Shown piece by piece: positions 50,977 through 60,673 of a stretch of 64,000 nt of DNA. Origin of the DNA: Microtetraspora glauca (GTDB lineage: Bacteria; Actinomycetota; Actinomycetes; Streptosporangiales; Streptosporangiaceae); the NCBI GenBank assembly GCA_001570385.1, contig BBYL01000016.1:62001-126000 (forward strand). The letters run 5' to 3'. A program made the position numbers and the translations under genes. Within the stretch, counting starts at the first letter, position 1. Every line of letters starts with the position of its first letter. The notes beneath the pieces were generated by a model, which did no database searches, was not told where the DNA came from, and saw only the letters and a program-made list of their open reading frames with translations.

Positions 50977-53814
50977 ATGAACGAACCGATCACCTCTCCC
51001 GAACGGCCGGACACCCGGCAGGACACGTTCCGCGACCCCGGAGCCCCCGTGGCCGACCGGGTGCGCGACCTGCTCGGCCGGCTCACGCTGGAGGAGAAGA
51101 TCGGCCTGCTGCACCAGTACCAGGCGCCGGTCGAGCGGCTCGGCGTCACGGCGTTCCGCACCGGCACGGAGGCGCTGCACGGCCTCGCCTGGCTCGGCCC
51201 GGCCACGGTGTTCCCCCAGGCGATCGGCCTGGCCAGCACCTGGAACCCCGAGCTGGTCCGGCGGGTGGGAGAGGCGACCGCCGACGAGGTCATCGCCTTC
51301 CACCACAAGGACCCCGCGGGCGCCGGGCGCAATGTCTGGGCGCCCGTCGTCAACCCGCTGCGCGACCCCCGCTGGGGACGCAACGAGGAGGGCTACTCCG
51401 AGGACCCCTGGCTGACCGGCCTCATGGGCACCGCCTACGCCCGGGGGCTGCGCGGCGACCTCGACGTCCTCAAGACCGCGCCCACGCTCAAGCACTTCCT
51501 GGCGTACAACAACGAGACCGACCGGTGTGTCAGCTCCAGCAACCTGCCGCCCCGGGTGCTGCGCGAGTACGAGCTCAAGGCGTTCAGGCCCGCCATCGAG
51601 TCGGGAGCCGCCGTCGCCGTCATGCCGTCGTACAACCTGGTCAACGGCCGCCCCGCGCACCTGTCGCCGCTGATCAACGAGGAGCTGCGCACCTGGAGCG
51701 ACGACGACGTCCTCGTGGTCAGCGACGCCTACGCCCCGGCCAACCTCGCCGGGCTGCAGGGCTACCACGAGGACCTTCCCACGGCGTACGCGCACGCGAT
51801 CCGGGCCGGCCTGGACAGCTTCACCCAGGACGACGCCGACACCGAGGCCACGCTCGGCCACATCAGGACGGCGCTCGACCGCGGCCTGCTGGCCGAGGAG
51901 GACATCGACGCCGCGGTACGCCACGCCCTCTCGATCAGGGTCAGGCTGGGCGAGTTCGACCCGGCCACGCCGTACGACGGGATCGACGAGGAGGTCGTCA
52001 ACCGCCCCGAGCACCAGCGGCTCGCCCGGGAGGCGGCCCGGCAGTCGATCACGCTGCTGAAGAACGACGGCATCCTGCCGCTCGGATCGCCCCGGAGGAT
52101 CGCGGTGATCGGCCCGCTCGCCGACGTCCTCCTGGAGGACTGGTACAGCGGCACGCTGCCCTACCAGGTCACCGCCCGCGCCGCGCTCGCCGAGAGGTGC
52201 GAGACCCTCCATTGCGAGGGTGTGGACCGGATCGCCCTCCACACCGAGGACGGGTACGTCACGGCCGCCGACGACGTGACCGGCGGGCCGCTCCGCGTCG
52301 GCCCGCAGGCCGGCCCCGAGCGGTCGGCGTTCGACCTCTTCGACTGGGGCGGCGGCGCGTACGCGTTCCGGGCGGCGGCCAACGGGCGCCACGTCTCCGT
52401 CGGCGACGACGGCGTACTGATCAACGACCAGCCGGGCCCCAACGGCTGGGAGGTCAGGCAGACCTTCCGCATGGAGGAGCGGCTGCGCGGCGTCGTCCTG
52501 CGGCACATCTCCACCGGCAGGTACGTGGCCGTCGACGGCGGCGTCCTCACCATCACCGACGACCCGGAGGCGGCCGCCGTACTGACCGTGGAACTGGTCG
52601 AGAGCGGCGCGGCGAAGGCGGCCCGAGTCGCCGCCGAGGCGGACGTGGCGGTCGTCGTCGTGGGCGACCACCCGCTGGTCAACGGCAGGGAGACCGAGGA
52701 CCGCGCCGACCTCGCCCTGCCGGCCGCGCAGGAGAACCTGGTCAAGGCCGTGCACGAGGCCAACCGGGCGACCGTGCTCGTCATCTCCAGCGGCTACCCC
52801 TTCGCGGTGAACTGGGCCGACGAGCACGTCCCCGCGATCATCTGGTCCGCGCACGGAGGCCAGGAGTACGGCCACGCGCTGGCGGACGTCCTGTTCGGCG
52901 ACGAGGACCCCGGAGGCAGGCTCACCCAGACCTGGTACCGGTCGGCCTGTGAGCTGCCCGACCTGTTCGACTACGACATCATCGCGACCGACTCGACCTA
53001 CCTGTACTACCGGGGCGCCCCGCTCTACCCGTTCGGTCACGGCCTCAGCTACGGCCGGTTCCACTACTCCGACCTGGTCCTCTCCTCCGACGACCTCGGG
53101 CCGGACGAGACGCTCGTCGTCCGGGTGACCGTCACGAACACCGGCTGGCGCGCGGGCGAGGAGGTCGTGCAGGTCTACACCCACCAGCAGCGCTCCCGGG
53201 TCAAACAGCCGCTGCGCCAGCTCCGCGGCTTCGAGAAGGTACGCCTCGCGCCCGGCGAGAGCCGTACCGTGGCGGTGCCCGTTCCGATCGCCGACCTGGC
53301 GTTCTGGGACGTGACCCGCGGCCGGTTCGTGGTGGAGGAGGCCGCGCACAAGGTCCAGGTGGGCCGCTCGTCCCGGAGTGTCTTCCTGTGCGCGCCGTTC
53401 ACCGTGAAGGGCGAGCGCGTCCCGCCGCGCGATGTGTTCACCCGCCCGCTGGACGCCATCGACCACGACGAGTACGACGGAGTGGTGCTGTGCGACGCCG
53501 CGCCCGAGTCCGGCGACGCCGTCCGCTCCGCGGGACCCGGCGCCTGGATCGTCTTCCGGCGGGCCGACCTCGGCCGGGGGGCGTCCGCCTGCGACCTCTC
53601 CGTGTCCAGCACGGAGGGCGGCGTGCTGACCCTGCGGCTCGACGACCCCCTCTTCGGCGAGACGATCGGCACCGTCACCGTGCCCCCGGCCGCGACGAAG
53701 TACGACTTCGTGGAGGCCGGAACTCCTCTGGCGGGCGCCGCCGGAGTACGCGATCTTTATGTGGTGTTCGAGAGCGAGGGGGTCACAGTGCGCGCGCTGA
53801 GGTTCTGCCGGTGA
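50977..53814 (+). CDS. Cytoplasmic GH3 beta-glycosidase with beta-trefoil insert and CBM6-like end
   Basis: This 945-residue protein is a close paralogue of the GH3 at 39048-41984 along its whole length but has no signal peptide, so it should act in the cytoplasm. The nucleophile Asp is in VVSDAYAPANL near residue 249. The beta-trefoil-like insert lies at about 415-545, the second GH3 domain at about 550-720, then an Fn3-like part and a C-terminal CBM6/35-like end (about 832-945). Retention of a carbohydrate module in a cytoplasmic enzyme is odd. It heads a GH3-LacI-GH1 operon under three LacI operators; its last TGA overlaps the LacI GTG start. Confidence 0.92.
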   Translation: MNEPITSPERPDTRQDTFRDPGAPVADRVRDLLGRLTLEEKIGLLHQYQAPVERLGVTAFRTGTEALHGLAWLGPATVFPQAIGLASTWNPELVRRVGEATADEVIAFHHKDPAGAGRNVWAPVVNPLRDPRWGRNEEGYSEDPWLTGLMGTAYARGLRGDLDVLKTAPTLKHFLAYNNETDRCVSSSNLPPRVLREYELKAFRPAIESGAAVAVMPSYNLVNGRPAHLSPLINEELRTWSDDDVLVVSDAYAPANLAGLQGYHEDLPTAYAHAIRAGLDSFTQDDADTEATLGHIRTALDRGLLAEEDIDAAVRHALSIRVRLGEFDPATPYDGIDEEVVNRPEHQRLAREAARQSITLLKNDGILPLGSPRRIAVIGPLADVLLEDWYSGTLPYQVTARAALAERCETLHCEGVDRIALHTEDGYVTAADDVTGGPLRVGPQAGPERSAFDLFDWGGGAYAFRAAANGRHVSVGDDGVLINDQPGPNGWEVRQTFRMEERLRGVVLRHISTGRYVAVDGGVLTITDDPEAAAVLTVELVESGAAKAARVAAEADVAVVVVGDHPLVNGRETEDRADLALPAAQENLVKAVHEANRATVLVISSGYPFAVNWADEHVPAIIWSAHGGQEYGHALADVLFGDEDPGGRLTQTWYRSACELPDLFDYDIIATDSTYLYYRGAPLYPFGHGLSYGRFHYSDLVLSSDDLGPDETLVVRVTVTNTGWRAGEEVVQVYTHQQRSRVKQPLRQLRGFEKVRLAPGESRTVAVPVPIADLAFWDVTRGRFVVEEAAHKVQVGRSSRSVFLCAPFTVKGERVPPRDVFTRPLDAIDHDEYDGVVLCDAAPESGDAVRSAGPGAWIVFRRADLGRGASACDLSVSSTEGGVLTLRLDDPLFGETIGTVTVPPAATKYDFVEAGTPLAGAAGVRDLYVVFESEGVTVRALRFCR

Positions 53815-54839
53815 GGACGGTGACCATCGCCGACGTGGCCAAGCACGCCGGGGTCGCGGTCAGCACCGTGTCGTACGTGCTGAGCGGGAAGCGGAGCATC
53901 TCCGCCACCACCCGGCAGCGGGTCCTCGACAGCGTGCGGTTCCTCGGATACCACCCCAACGCGGGGGCGCGGGCGCTGGCCAGCAAGCGGGCCAACGTGA
54001 TCGCGCTGGTGCTGCCGCTGCGCGCGGGGATGAACCTGCCGGTCCTGATGCAGTTCGCCACCTCAGTGGTGACCACGGCCCGGCTGTACGACCACGACGT
54101 GCTGCTGATGACCGCCGACGAGGGCGCGGACGGGCTGCGCCGGGTCGCGGCGAGCGCGCTCGTGGACGGCCTCCTGCTGATGGACGTGGAGATCCACGAT
54201 CCCCGCGTGCCGCTGCTGCGCGAGCTGGGCGAGCCGAGCGTGCTGATCGGTTTTCCCGCCGACCCCGAGGGGCTGACCTGCGTGGACCTCGACTTCGGCC
54301 GGGCGGGCGCCATCTGCGCCGAGCACCTGTCCGAGCGCGGGCACCGGAAGATCGCGCTGCTCGGCGCCCCCGGCGTGGTCTACGAGCGCGGCACCGGATT
54401 CGCCGAGCGCACGCTCTCGGGCTTCGCCGACGCGGCGCGGCGGCGCGGCATGGAGGCGGTCGCCCGCCCCTGCGAGGAATCGTTCGACGAGGTCTGCGGC
54501 ACGGTCAAGGTCCTGCTCGGCGAGCATCCGGACCTGACCGGCCTGGTCGTGCACAACGAGGCCGCCGTGGGACACGTCCTCGGCGCGCTGCGGATACTCG
54601 GCCGGCGGGTGCCCGAGGACGTGTCCGTGGTGGCGATCTGCCCCGACGACGTCGCCGAGCGGACCAGCCCCGCGCTGACCTCCGTGCTCGTCCCCGCCGA
54701 GGAGGTCGGCAGCCAGGCCGTCAGGTTGCTGATGGCCAAACTGGACGGCGCCGCCGTACCCGAGTCGACCCTGCTGGAGCCACGGCTCACCATCCGCCAG
54801 AGCACGGCCCTCTTCACCCGCCAGGAGGATTCGCAGTGA
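53811..54839 (+). CDS. LacI-family transcriptional repressor
   Basis: This 342-residue protein starts at the GTG that overlaps the GH3 stop (GTGA). It has the LacI helix-turn-helix VTIADVAKHAGVAVSTVSYVL and hinge helix (PNAGARALASKR), then the periplasmic-binding-like effector domain with PEDVSVVAICPDDVAE. It probably represses its own operon through the upstream operators and is induced by a beta-glucoside or xyloside. Its stop overlaps the GH1 start by 4 bp. Confidence 0.94.
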   Translation: MRTVTIADVAKHAGVAVSTVSYVLSGKRSISATTRQRVLDSVRFLGYHPNAGARALASKRANVIALVLPLRAGMNLPVLMQFATSVVTTARLYDHDVLLMTADEGADGLRRVAASALVDGLLLMDVEIHDPRVPLLRELGEPSVLIGFPADPEGLTCVDLDFGRAGAICAEHLSERGHRKIALLGAPGVVYERGTGFAERTLSGFADAARRRGMEAVARPCEESFDEVCGTVKVLLGEHPDLTGLVVHNEAAVGHVLGALRILGRRVPEDVSVVAICPDDVAERTSPALTSVLVPAEEVGSQAVRLLMAKLDGAAVPESTLLEPRLTIRQSTALFTRQEDSQ

Positions 54840-56146
54840 CCACTTTTCCGGAGGGGTTCCTCTGGGGCGCGGCGACCGCGTCGTACCAGATCGAGGGAGC
54901 GGTCCACGAGGACGGCCGGGGAGCGTCGATCTGGGACACCTTCTCCCACACGCCGGGCGAGGTCCGCGACGGCCACACCGGTGACGTCGCCTGCGACCAC
55001 TACCACCGGTACCGCGAGGACGTCGAGATCATGGCGGATCTCGGGCTCGGGGCGTACCGCTTCTCCGTCGCCTGGCCCCGGGTCCAGCCGCTCGGCTCCG
55101 GCGAGATCAACGCCGCCGGGCTGGACTTCTACGACCGTCTGGTGGACGCGCTCGCCGAGAAGGGCGTCACGCCGGTCGCCACGCTCTACCACTGGGACCT
55201 GCCGCAGGCCCTCCAGGACGTGGGCGGCTGGACCTCCAGGGACACCGCGTACCGCTTCGCGGAGTACGCGGCGGCCGTCTACGAGCGGCTCGGGGACCGG
55301 GTCGCCACCTGGACCACGCTGAACGAGCCCTGGGTGTCGGCCTTCGTCGGCCACGGGTCGGGACGGCACGCACCGGGGGTGTGCGACCCCGGCGCCGCTT
55401 TCACCGCCGCGCACCACCTCATGCTCGCCCACGGCCTCGCCGTCGAGACACTCCGTACGGCGGGGGCCGGGTCGATCTCGCTGACCCTGAACCTGTCACC
55501 GGTCCTGGGCGAGGCGGAGCCGGCCCGGCTGATCGACGGCCTGGCGAACCGGTTGTTCCTGGACCCCGTGCTGCGCGGGGAGTATCCCGCCGACGTCCTC
55601 GACCACCTCAGGCGGTACACCGACGTCGATCTCGGCGATCTGAAGACCATCGCGCAGCCGATCGACGTGCTCGGCGTCAACTACTACACCGTCAACAGGG
55701 TGGCCGCCGACCCCGGCTCCACCGGCCATCCGGAGTACCCCGGCAGCCAGGGCATCCGCTGGACCGCGCCAGAGGGGCCGACCACCGAGATGGGCTGGGA
55801 GATCATCCCCTCCGGTCTCGAGGCCCTGCTCGTACGGCTCTCGCGCGACTACCCGGGCGTGCCGCTGATGGTGACGGAGAACGGCGCCGCCTTCGCCGAC
55901 GACCTGGCCGACACCGACAGGATCGCCTTCCTGGACGGCCACTTCCGCGCCGCGCACGCCGCCATCGGCAAGGGCGTGGACCTGCGCGGATACTTCGTGT
56001 GGTCCCTGATGGACAACTTCGAGTGGGCCCATGGCTACCACAAGAGGTTCGGCCTGATCCGCGTCGACTACGACACGCTGGAGCGCACCCCGCGCGACAG
56101 CGCGCGCTGGTACCGCGAGGTGATCGCCCGCAACGGCCTCGGGTGA
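54836..56146 (+). CDS. GH1 beta-glucosidase
   Basis: This 436-residue enzyme starts at a GTG inside the LacI stop. It has the GH1 N-terminal FLWGAATASYQIEGAV, the acid/base Glu in TLNEPW near residue 163 and the nucleophile Glu in VTENGAAF near residue 348. Length and motifs are standard. It is cytoplasmic and should cleave imported cellobiose-type or other beta-glucosides alongside the GH3 of the same operon. Confidence 0.95.
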   Translation: MTTFPEGFLWGAATASYQIEGAVHEDGRGASIWDTFSHTPGEVRDGHTGDVACDHYHRYREDVEIMADLGLGAYRFSVAWPRVQPLGSGEINAAGLDFYDRLVDALAEKGVTPVATLYHWDLPQALQDVGGWTSRDTAYRFAEYAAAVYERLGDRVATWTTLNEPWVSAFVGHGSGRHAPGVCDPGAAFTAAHHLMLAHGLAVETLRTAGAGSISLTLNLSPVLGEAEPARLIDGLANRLFLDPVLRGEYPADVLDHLRRYTDVDLGDLKTIAQPIDVLGVNYYTVNRVAADPGSTGHPEYPGSQGIRWTAPEGPTTEMGWEIIPSGLEALLVRLSRDYPGVPLMVTENGAAFADDLADTDRIAFLDGHFRAAHAAIGKGVDLRGYFVWSLMDNFEWAHGYHKRFGLIRVDYDTLERTPRDSARWYREVIARNGLG

Positions 56147-56216
56147 TCCTCCGCCTCACCGGCGCCAGGGGCGGCTCATCCCTCGCTCCGACGCCATCCG
56201 GGCACGAAGAGCGCCC

Positions 56217-57407
56217 TCATCCGTGGGATCCCGTACGGACGGCGTCGGGCGTGTGATCCGCGTCCACATGGGCGGCCGGGCGGCGGCGGTGTTCGGCGGC
56301 CAGCAGGGCGACGAGCAGCACCAGCAGCGCGCCCAGCTGTGCCGTCGCGGACCACAGCCCCACCGGGATGGTGATCAGCGCGGCGGCCGTCCCGGCCATC
56401 CTGGCCGGGGCCTGGGCCAGGCCCAGCGCGCCGCGGTACCACCGGTGGCCGACGAGGAACAGCGCGACGCCCATCGCCAGGGCGACCGCGGGACCCGGCT
56501 TCATCGGGTCGAACGGATGCTCCACCGCCTTCTTGACGCCCGCCGCCGCAGCGACCACGCCCAGCAGCATCGGGACGTGCGCGTAGAAGTAGGCCGCGAG
56601 GATGAGCCGGGTGCGGGTCACCGGGTCCCGGCGCGCCAGGGCGTGCTCGGCGCCGGACTCGTCGTCGCCGCCGAAGTAGGTCCACCACAGGCAGGCGGCC
56701 AGCGCGAGCCCGAGCGCCGCGGCCACCAGGAACCCGGCACCCGCGTGGCCGTGCGCGCCGATGCCGATCGCGATGATCGACTCACCGAGGACCACGATGA
56801 TCAGCAGGCCGTGTCGTTCCACGATGTGGCCGGCGCGCAGCGGGAACCCCTTCTGCCCGATGAAGTACGGGCTGCCCCACAGCGTCACCAGCGCGGCGGC
56901 CCACAACAGGTACTCCAGCGGGCCGGGGACGAAGCCCGCGAGGAAGATCAGCCCGGTGGCGGCCACGTTGAACGGCACCACCCGCCAGAACGAGGTCGTC
57001 GCCTGGAGGTAGAGCCCGGCGTGCACGGTGACGAGCAGCAGATAGCCGAACGCGAACGCCGTACCGCCGTCGCCGAACGCGGTGGGGATCGCCAGCGCGA
57101 CGATCAGGAAGCCCGCCATGCCGAGCAGGAGCAGCACCCGCCGCGCCGCACGGACCGGCGGGATCGTGTTGGTCAGCCAGGCGTACCCGGAGTACATCCA
57201 CCAGATCACGCCGAACACCAGCAGGGCGCGGAGCGCGCCTTCACCGATGAAGCGGTCCTGGCCGAAGCCGTCGGTCAGCAGCGTGGTGAGCTGGGTGACC
57301 GTGAAGACGAAGACGAGGTCGAAGAAGAGCTCCAGCGTGGAGACGCGGATCTCGCCGTCCGGTGACGCCGGCTCGGCTCGCTCGGTGAACCAATTGGGGA
57401 GACGCAT
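56217..57407 (-). CDS. Low-temperature requirement A (LtrA)-family membrane protein
   Basis: A 396-residue integral membrane protein with about ten to eleven hydrophobic segments. VSTLELFFDLVFVFTVTQLT near the N-terminus and VERHGLLIIVVLGESIIAIG in the middle are LtrA signatures. I chose the ATG at 57407 over a TTG at 57431. Its biochemical function is unknown. It is convergent with GH1 and looks unrelated to the sugar genes. Confidence 0.87.
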   Translation of the reverse strand: MRLPNWFTERAEPASPDGEIRVSTLELFFDLVFVFTVTQLTTLLTDGFGQDRFIGEGALRALLVFGVIWWMYSGYAWLTNTIPPVRAARRVLLLLGMAGFLIVALAIPTAFGDGGTAFAFGYLLLVTVHAGLYLQATTSFWRVVPFNVAATGLIFLAGFVPGPLEYLLWAAALVTLWGSPYFIGQKGFPLRAGHIVERHGLLIIVVLGESIIAIGIGAHGHAGAGFLVAAALGLALAACLWWTYFGGDDESGAEHALARRDPVTRTRLILAAYFYAHVPMLLGVVAAAAGVKKAVEHPFDPMKPGPAVALAMGVALFLVGHRWYRGALGLAQAPARMAGTAAALITIPVGLWSATAQLGALLVLLVALLAAEHRRRPAAHVDADHTPDAVRTGSHG

Positions 57408-57577
57408 GCCCGCATTGTCGCGGCATTTCAATTACATGCATACATAATTACGACAGGCAGGGTGATGTGAAAGCTTGGCCCGTGAGGGTGCGATGGGCGT
57501 GCAGGACCATGCCGTGCGGGGACTTCGCCGTAGTGGGGCGCCCGTGCGTATGACGTACGTGGGTGCCCACGCGGAGA

Positions 57578-58627
57578 CTACGACGTACTGGGGCGCCGGC
57601 CCGCGACCAGGGTGTCACCGGGCTCGGGCCCGGTGGGAGCCTCGCTCCGGCTCTCGGTGCTCTCGTCCGTTCCTCGCTTGGTACGGCGCAGCCTCGACCT
57701 GGGGGCGGTGTCGGACGCCTCGCCGGACTCCGCGCCCCTGGAATCCTTGACCCCGGACTCCTTGGATCCGGGCGCCTTCGACGACGCCTTGCCGGCCGCT
57801 TTGCCGGTCGTCCGGCCGGAGGCCGTACCCGATGGCGTGCTCGATGCCGTGCTCGATGCCGTGCCGGACGACGCGCCGGAGGATGTGCCGGACGCGGTCT
57901 GCCCCGCGCCGCCCGGCGCTTTCGACGAACCGGAGGCCGATGATCCGCCGGCGGACCCGGGCGCGTCGGCTGCTCCACCGGACGAACCGGGCGCGCTGGG
58001 CGCGCCGGTCGAGGCGGGGAAGGTGACCGGGCCCTTCGGGCCGGCAGTGGCCGGTCCGCCCGCGCTCCCGCCCGTCGAGGCGGATGCGCCCGCGTCCCGC
58101 GCGGTCCCGGTCCCGGCCGTTCCGGGCGCGATGGCCTTGGAGGCGTCCGTGGGCTCGCGCAGCGCGGCGATGACCGCGTCGGCCTCCTTGTCCGCGGCGA
58201 ACTCGTCCGCCGCCTCGGCCTCGCGCCGCTTGATGACGACCATGTGATCGACCGAGACACGCCCGGCGCCTCCTACCGAGAGGAGGACCGACGCGGCGCC
58301 GAGAGCGACGATGAGCTTGATGTCGCCGCCGGTCAGCGGCATGCCGCTCTGCCCGGTGGTGATGACGAAGACGGCGACGGCCTCGGCGAACAGCAGCAGC
58401 CCGACGAACGGCACGGCCAGGCCCGCGATCAGCAGCGTGCCGCCGACCAGCTCGATGAGCATGGTGGCCGCCGCCCAGATGGCCGGCATGGGAGCGCCCA
58501 ACTCGGCGAACTGGGCGCCGGTGGCGGTGAGACCGGCTTCGAGCTTCTGCCAGCCGTTGGCGAAGAAGATGCCGCCGACGCCCATCCGGGCCGCCAGCGA
58601 GGCCACGTCATGGAGGGTTCGCTTCAC
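57578..58627 (-). CDS. DoxX-family membrane protein with long disordered tail
   Basis: The 349-residue protein has a DoxX-like N-terminal domain (about residues 1-115) with four membrane segments, including MGVGGIFFANGWQKLEAG and MLIELVGGTLLIAGLAVPFVG (in part). After DHMVVIKRREAEAADEFAAD comes a roughly 200-residue Ser/Gly/Ala/Thr/Lys-rich region such as GTASSTASSTPSGTASG. DoxX proteins of actinobacteria take part in thiol or redox homeostasis. The tail is likely disordered and cytoplasmic. Confidence 0.82.
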   Translation of the reverse strand: MKRTLHDVASLAARMGVGGIFFANGWQKLEAGLTATGAQFAELGAPMPAIWAAATMLIELVGGTLLIAGLAVPFVGLLLFAEAVAVFVITTGQSGMPLTGGDIKLIVALGAASVLLSVGGAGRVSVDHMVVIKRREAEAADEFAADKEADAVIAALREPTDASKAIAPGTAGTGTARDAGASASTGGSAGGPATAGPKGPVTFPASTGAPSAPGSSGGAADAPGSAGGSSASGSSKAPGGAGQTASGTSSGASSGTASSTASSTPSGTASGRTTGKAAGKASSKAPGSKESGVKDSRGAESGEASDTAPRSRLRRTKRGTDESTESRSEAPTGPEPGDTLVAGRRPSTS

Positions 58628-58943
58628 GATTCCTCATTGTGGGGGGACGGGGAACGAATGCCCAGAGATCTGCCCATAAGGACCGACCTCATGCCTGACG
58701 TTCGAACGGCAGGGAGAATCACCCAGGAAATCACCCGGAAACCACCTGAGGAAAATGGTCCGGAAAAATCCGGTTTGTTGTGAATTTTTCTTATAAAGAA
58801 GCGATCCTCGTGGACAAGCACGGCGGAGCGGTTGCCCGGATGAAGCGGCGAGAGCGGTCGGCCCCGAGACACGGCCCGCAGCGCGTCGCTCGATCGGACG
58901 GGACCCGGGCCGGACGCCTCGGGCACGGGCCGAACGGCCGGGA
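58628..58943. other. Gap between DoxX and MFS genes
   Basis: 316 bp without a gene. CGTTCGAACG at 58699-58708 is a perfect 10-bp palindrome about 70 bp upstream of the DoxX gene. CCGGA-AAAA-TCCGG at 58760-58773 followed by TTTGTT is a small terminator-like hairpin. Confidence 0.5.
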
Positions 58944-60521
58944 TCAGCGTGCGGCGTCTTCCGGTTCGGCTTCGGGGGCGTCGGCGGTCTCCCTGGAGAT
59001 GAACACGCACGCGGCCAGGGCGGTGAGCCCGAGCAGGACCACGCTGACCACGACCGTGCGGTGCAGTGCGGTGACGAAGGCCAGCCGGGCGGCGTCGAGC
59101 AGCGCCGCGCCCGGGGCGCCGCCCACCTGGGCGGCGACGTGCGCCGCCGCCGCGAGGGACTCCCTGGCCTCGCTCATCAGGGCGGCGGGCACGTTCGGCA
59201 CCACGCCGAGAGCCGGCGCGTAGACCATCGTCGTGATCGTGCCGAGTACGGCGATGCCGAGGCCGGCACCCAGCTCGTAGGCCGTCTCCTCGATCGACGC
59301 GGCACCGCCCGCGCGGGACTCGGGGACGGCCGCCATGATCGTGTCGGACGCGGCGAGCAGCGCGACCTCCACGCCGAACCCGATCCCGATGAAGCAGATG
59401 GCGAGCATGCCGGGATGCTGCTCGACGCCCCAGGTGAGCACGGGGGCCAGCGAGACGGTGGTGAGCGCGAGGCCGCCGCTCATGGTGGCCCGGAGCCCGA
59501 TCCGCTGGAGCACGTGGGCCGCCGCCAGCCCGCCGGCGATCGCCGCGATCATCAACGGCAACATGCGCATGCCCGCCGCCAGCGGGGACAGCCCGAGGAC
59601 GAGCTGGAGGTACTGAGCGAGCAGCAGTTCCAGCCCCACCAGCGCGAAGATCGCCAGCAGTACGCAGGCGACGCCGGTGGCGAACCCCCGCCGGGTGAAG
59701 AGCGAGATGTCGAGCAGGGGGAAGTCCAGCCGCCGCTGGCGCCGTACGAACCAGGAGAGCAGTGCGATCCCGAGCAGGGCGACGGCCACGGCCGGACCCC
59801 GCCCGATCATGTGGCCGTATCCCGCCTCCTTGAGCCCGAACGCGAGGGCGAGGATGCCCAGGGTGGACAGTGCCGCGCTCAGCCCGTCCCATGGATGGCC
59901 GGACCGGCTGCGCGAGGGAGGGAGCAGCCGCACGGCGAGCGGCAGCGCCACGATCAGCAGCGGAACGTTGATGAGGAAGACCGCGCCCCACCAGAAATGC
60001 TCGACGAGGACGCCGCCGACCAGCGGGCCGACGGCGGCGCCCGCGGCGGCGACCGCGCTCCAGACGCCCAGGGCGATCGCGCGCTCCCTGCGGTCGGTGA
60101 AGACCTCACGGATGATCGAGAGCGTGGCCGGCATGATCATCGCGCCGCCGACCCCGAGCAGGGCGCGGGACAGGATCAGCGCCAGCGGCGACGCGGAGAG
60201 TGCCGCGGAGAGCGAGGCCAGCCCGAACACCACGTATCCGGCCAGCACCAGGCGGCGCCTGCCGTACCGGTCGCCGAGCGTGCCGAAGGTGACCAGCAGC
60301 GGGGCCACGACGAGCGAGTAGATGTCGATGATCCACAACAGCTCGACGGCGGAGGGTTCGAGGGCGGCGGTCAGCGCGGGCACCGCGATGTGGAGCACGG
60401 TCGCGTCCACCGCGATGAGCAGCAGGCTGAAACAGAGCAACGCGAGGACCGCCCAGCGGCTCGCGTGACGCGCGGTGGCGTGGCCCTCGCGGAGCTGCGC
60501 CCCGACCCCCATGACGATCAT
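58944..60521 (-). CDS. MFS drug exporter (DHA2, 14-helix type)
   Basis: This 525-residue transporter has 14 hydrophobic segments. Seen are LIAVDATVLHIAVPAL at the first helix, the motif A-like GTLGDRYGRRRLVLAGY, and motif C-like GVWSAVAAAGAAVGPLVGG (in one block). This is the DHA2 family of proton antiporters, which export drugs or dyes. The ATG at 60521 has no clear ribosome site; an ATG at 60512 is equally possible. Paired palindromes lie 84-110 bp upstream. No TetR or other regulator gene is adjacent within the window. Confidence 0.93.
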   Translation of the reverse strand: MIVMGVGAQLREGHATARHASRWAVLALLCFSLLLIAVDATVLHIAVPALTAALEPSAVELLWIIDIYSLVVAPLLVTFGTLGDRYGRRRLVLAGYVVFGLASLSAALSASPLALILSRALLGVGGAMIMPATLSIIREVFTDRRERAIALGVWSAVAAAGAAVGPLVGGVLVEHFWWGAVFLINVPLLIVALPLAVRLLPPSRSRSGHPWDGLSAALSTLGILALAFGLKEAGYGHMIGRGPAVAVALLGIALLSWFVRRQRRLDFPLLDISLFTRRGFATGVACVLLAIFALVGLELLLAQYLQLVLGLSPLAAGMRMLPLMIAAIAGGLAAAHVLQRIGLRATMSGGLALTTVSLAPVLTWGVEQHPGMLAICFIGIGFGVEVALLAASDTIMAAVPESRAGGAASIEETAYELGAGLGIAVLGTITTMVYAPALGVVPNVPAALMSEARESLAAAAHVAAQVGGAPGAALLDAARLAFVTALHRTVVVSVVLLGLTALAACVFISRETADAPEAEPEDAAR

Positions 60522-60604
60522 GGACGGGAACCGCCGGCCAGGTGGAACATGCGTCGCAGCTTAGGCCATTCCCGGTAGATCCCTCAGCAGCTTCCGGCAT
60601 CGCG

Positions 60605-60631
60605 CTCTCTAGAGAGATATAGGTATATATC
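60605..60631. promoter_or_regulatory. Paired palindromes between divergent genes
   Basis: CTCTCTAGAGAG (60605-60616) is a perfect 12-bp palindrome. It abuts GATATA-GGTA-TATATC (60616-60631), a 6-bp inverted repeat with a 4-bp spacer. Both lie between the MFS gene (start 60521) and the TPR gene (start 60674) in an AT-rich stretch. Confidence 0.5.
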
Positions 60632-60673
60632 CGGCATCTAGGCAACCCCCTCCAGGCAACGGATCATGCGGGA

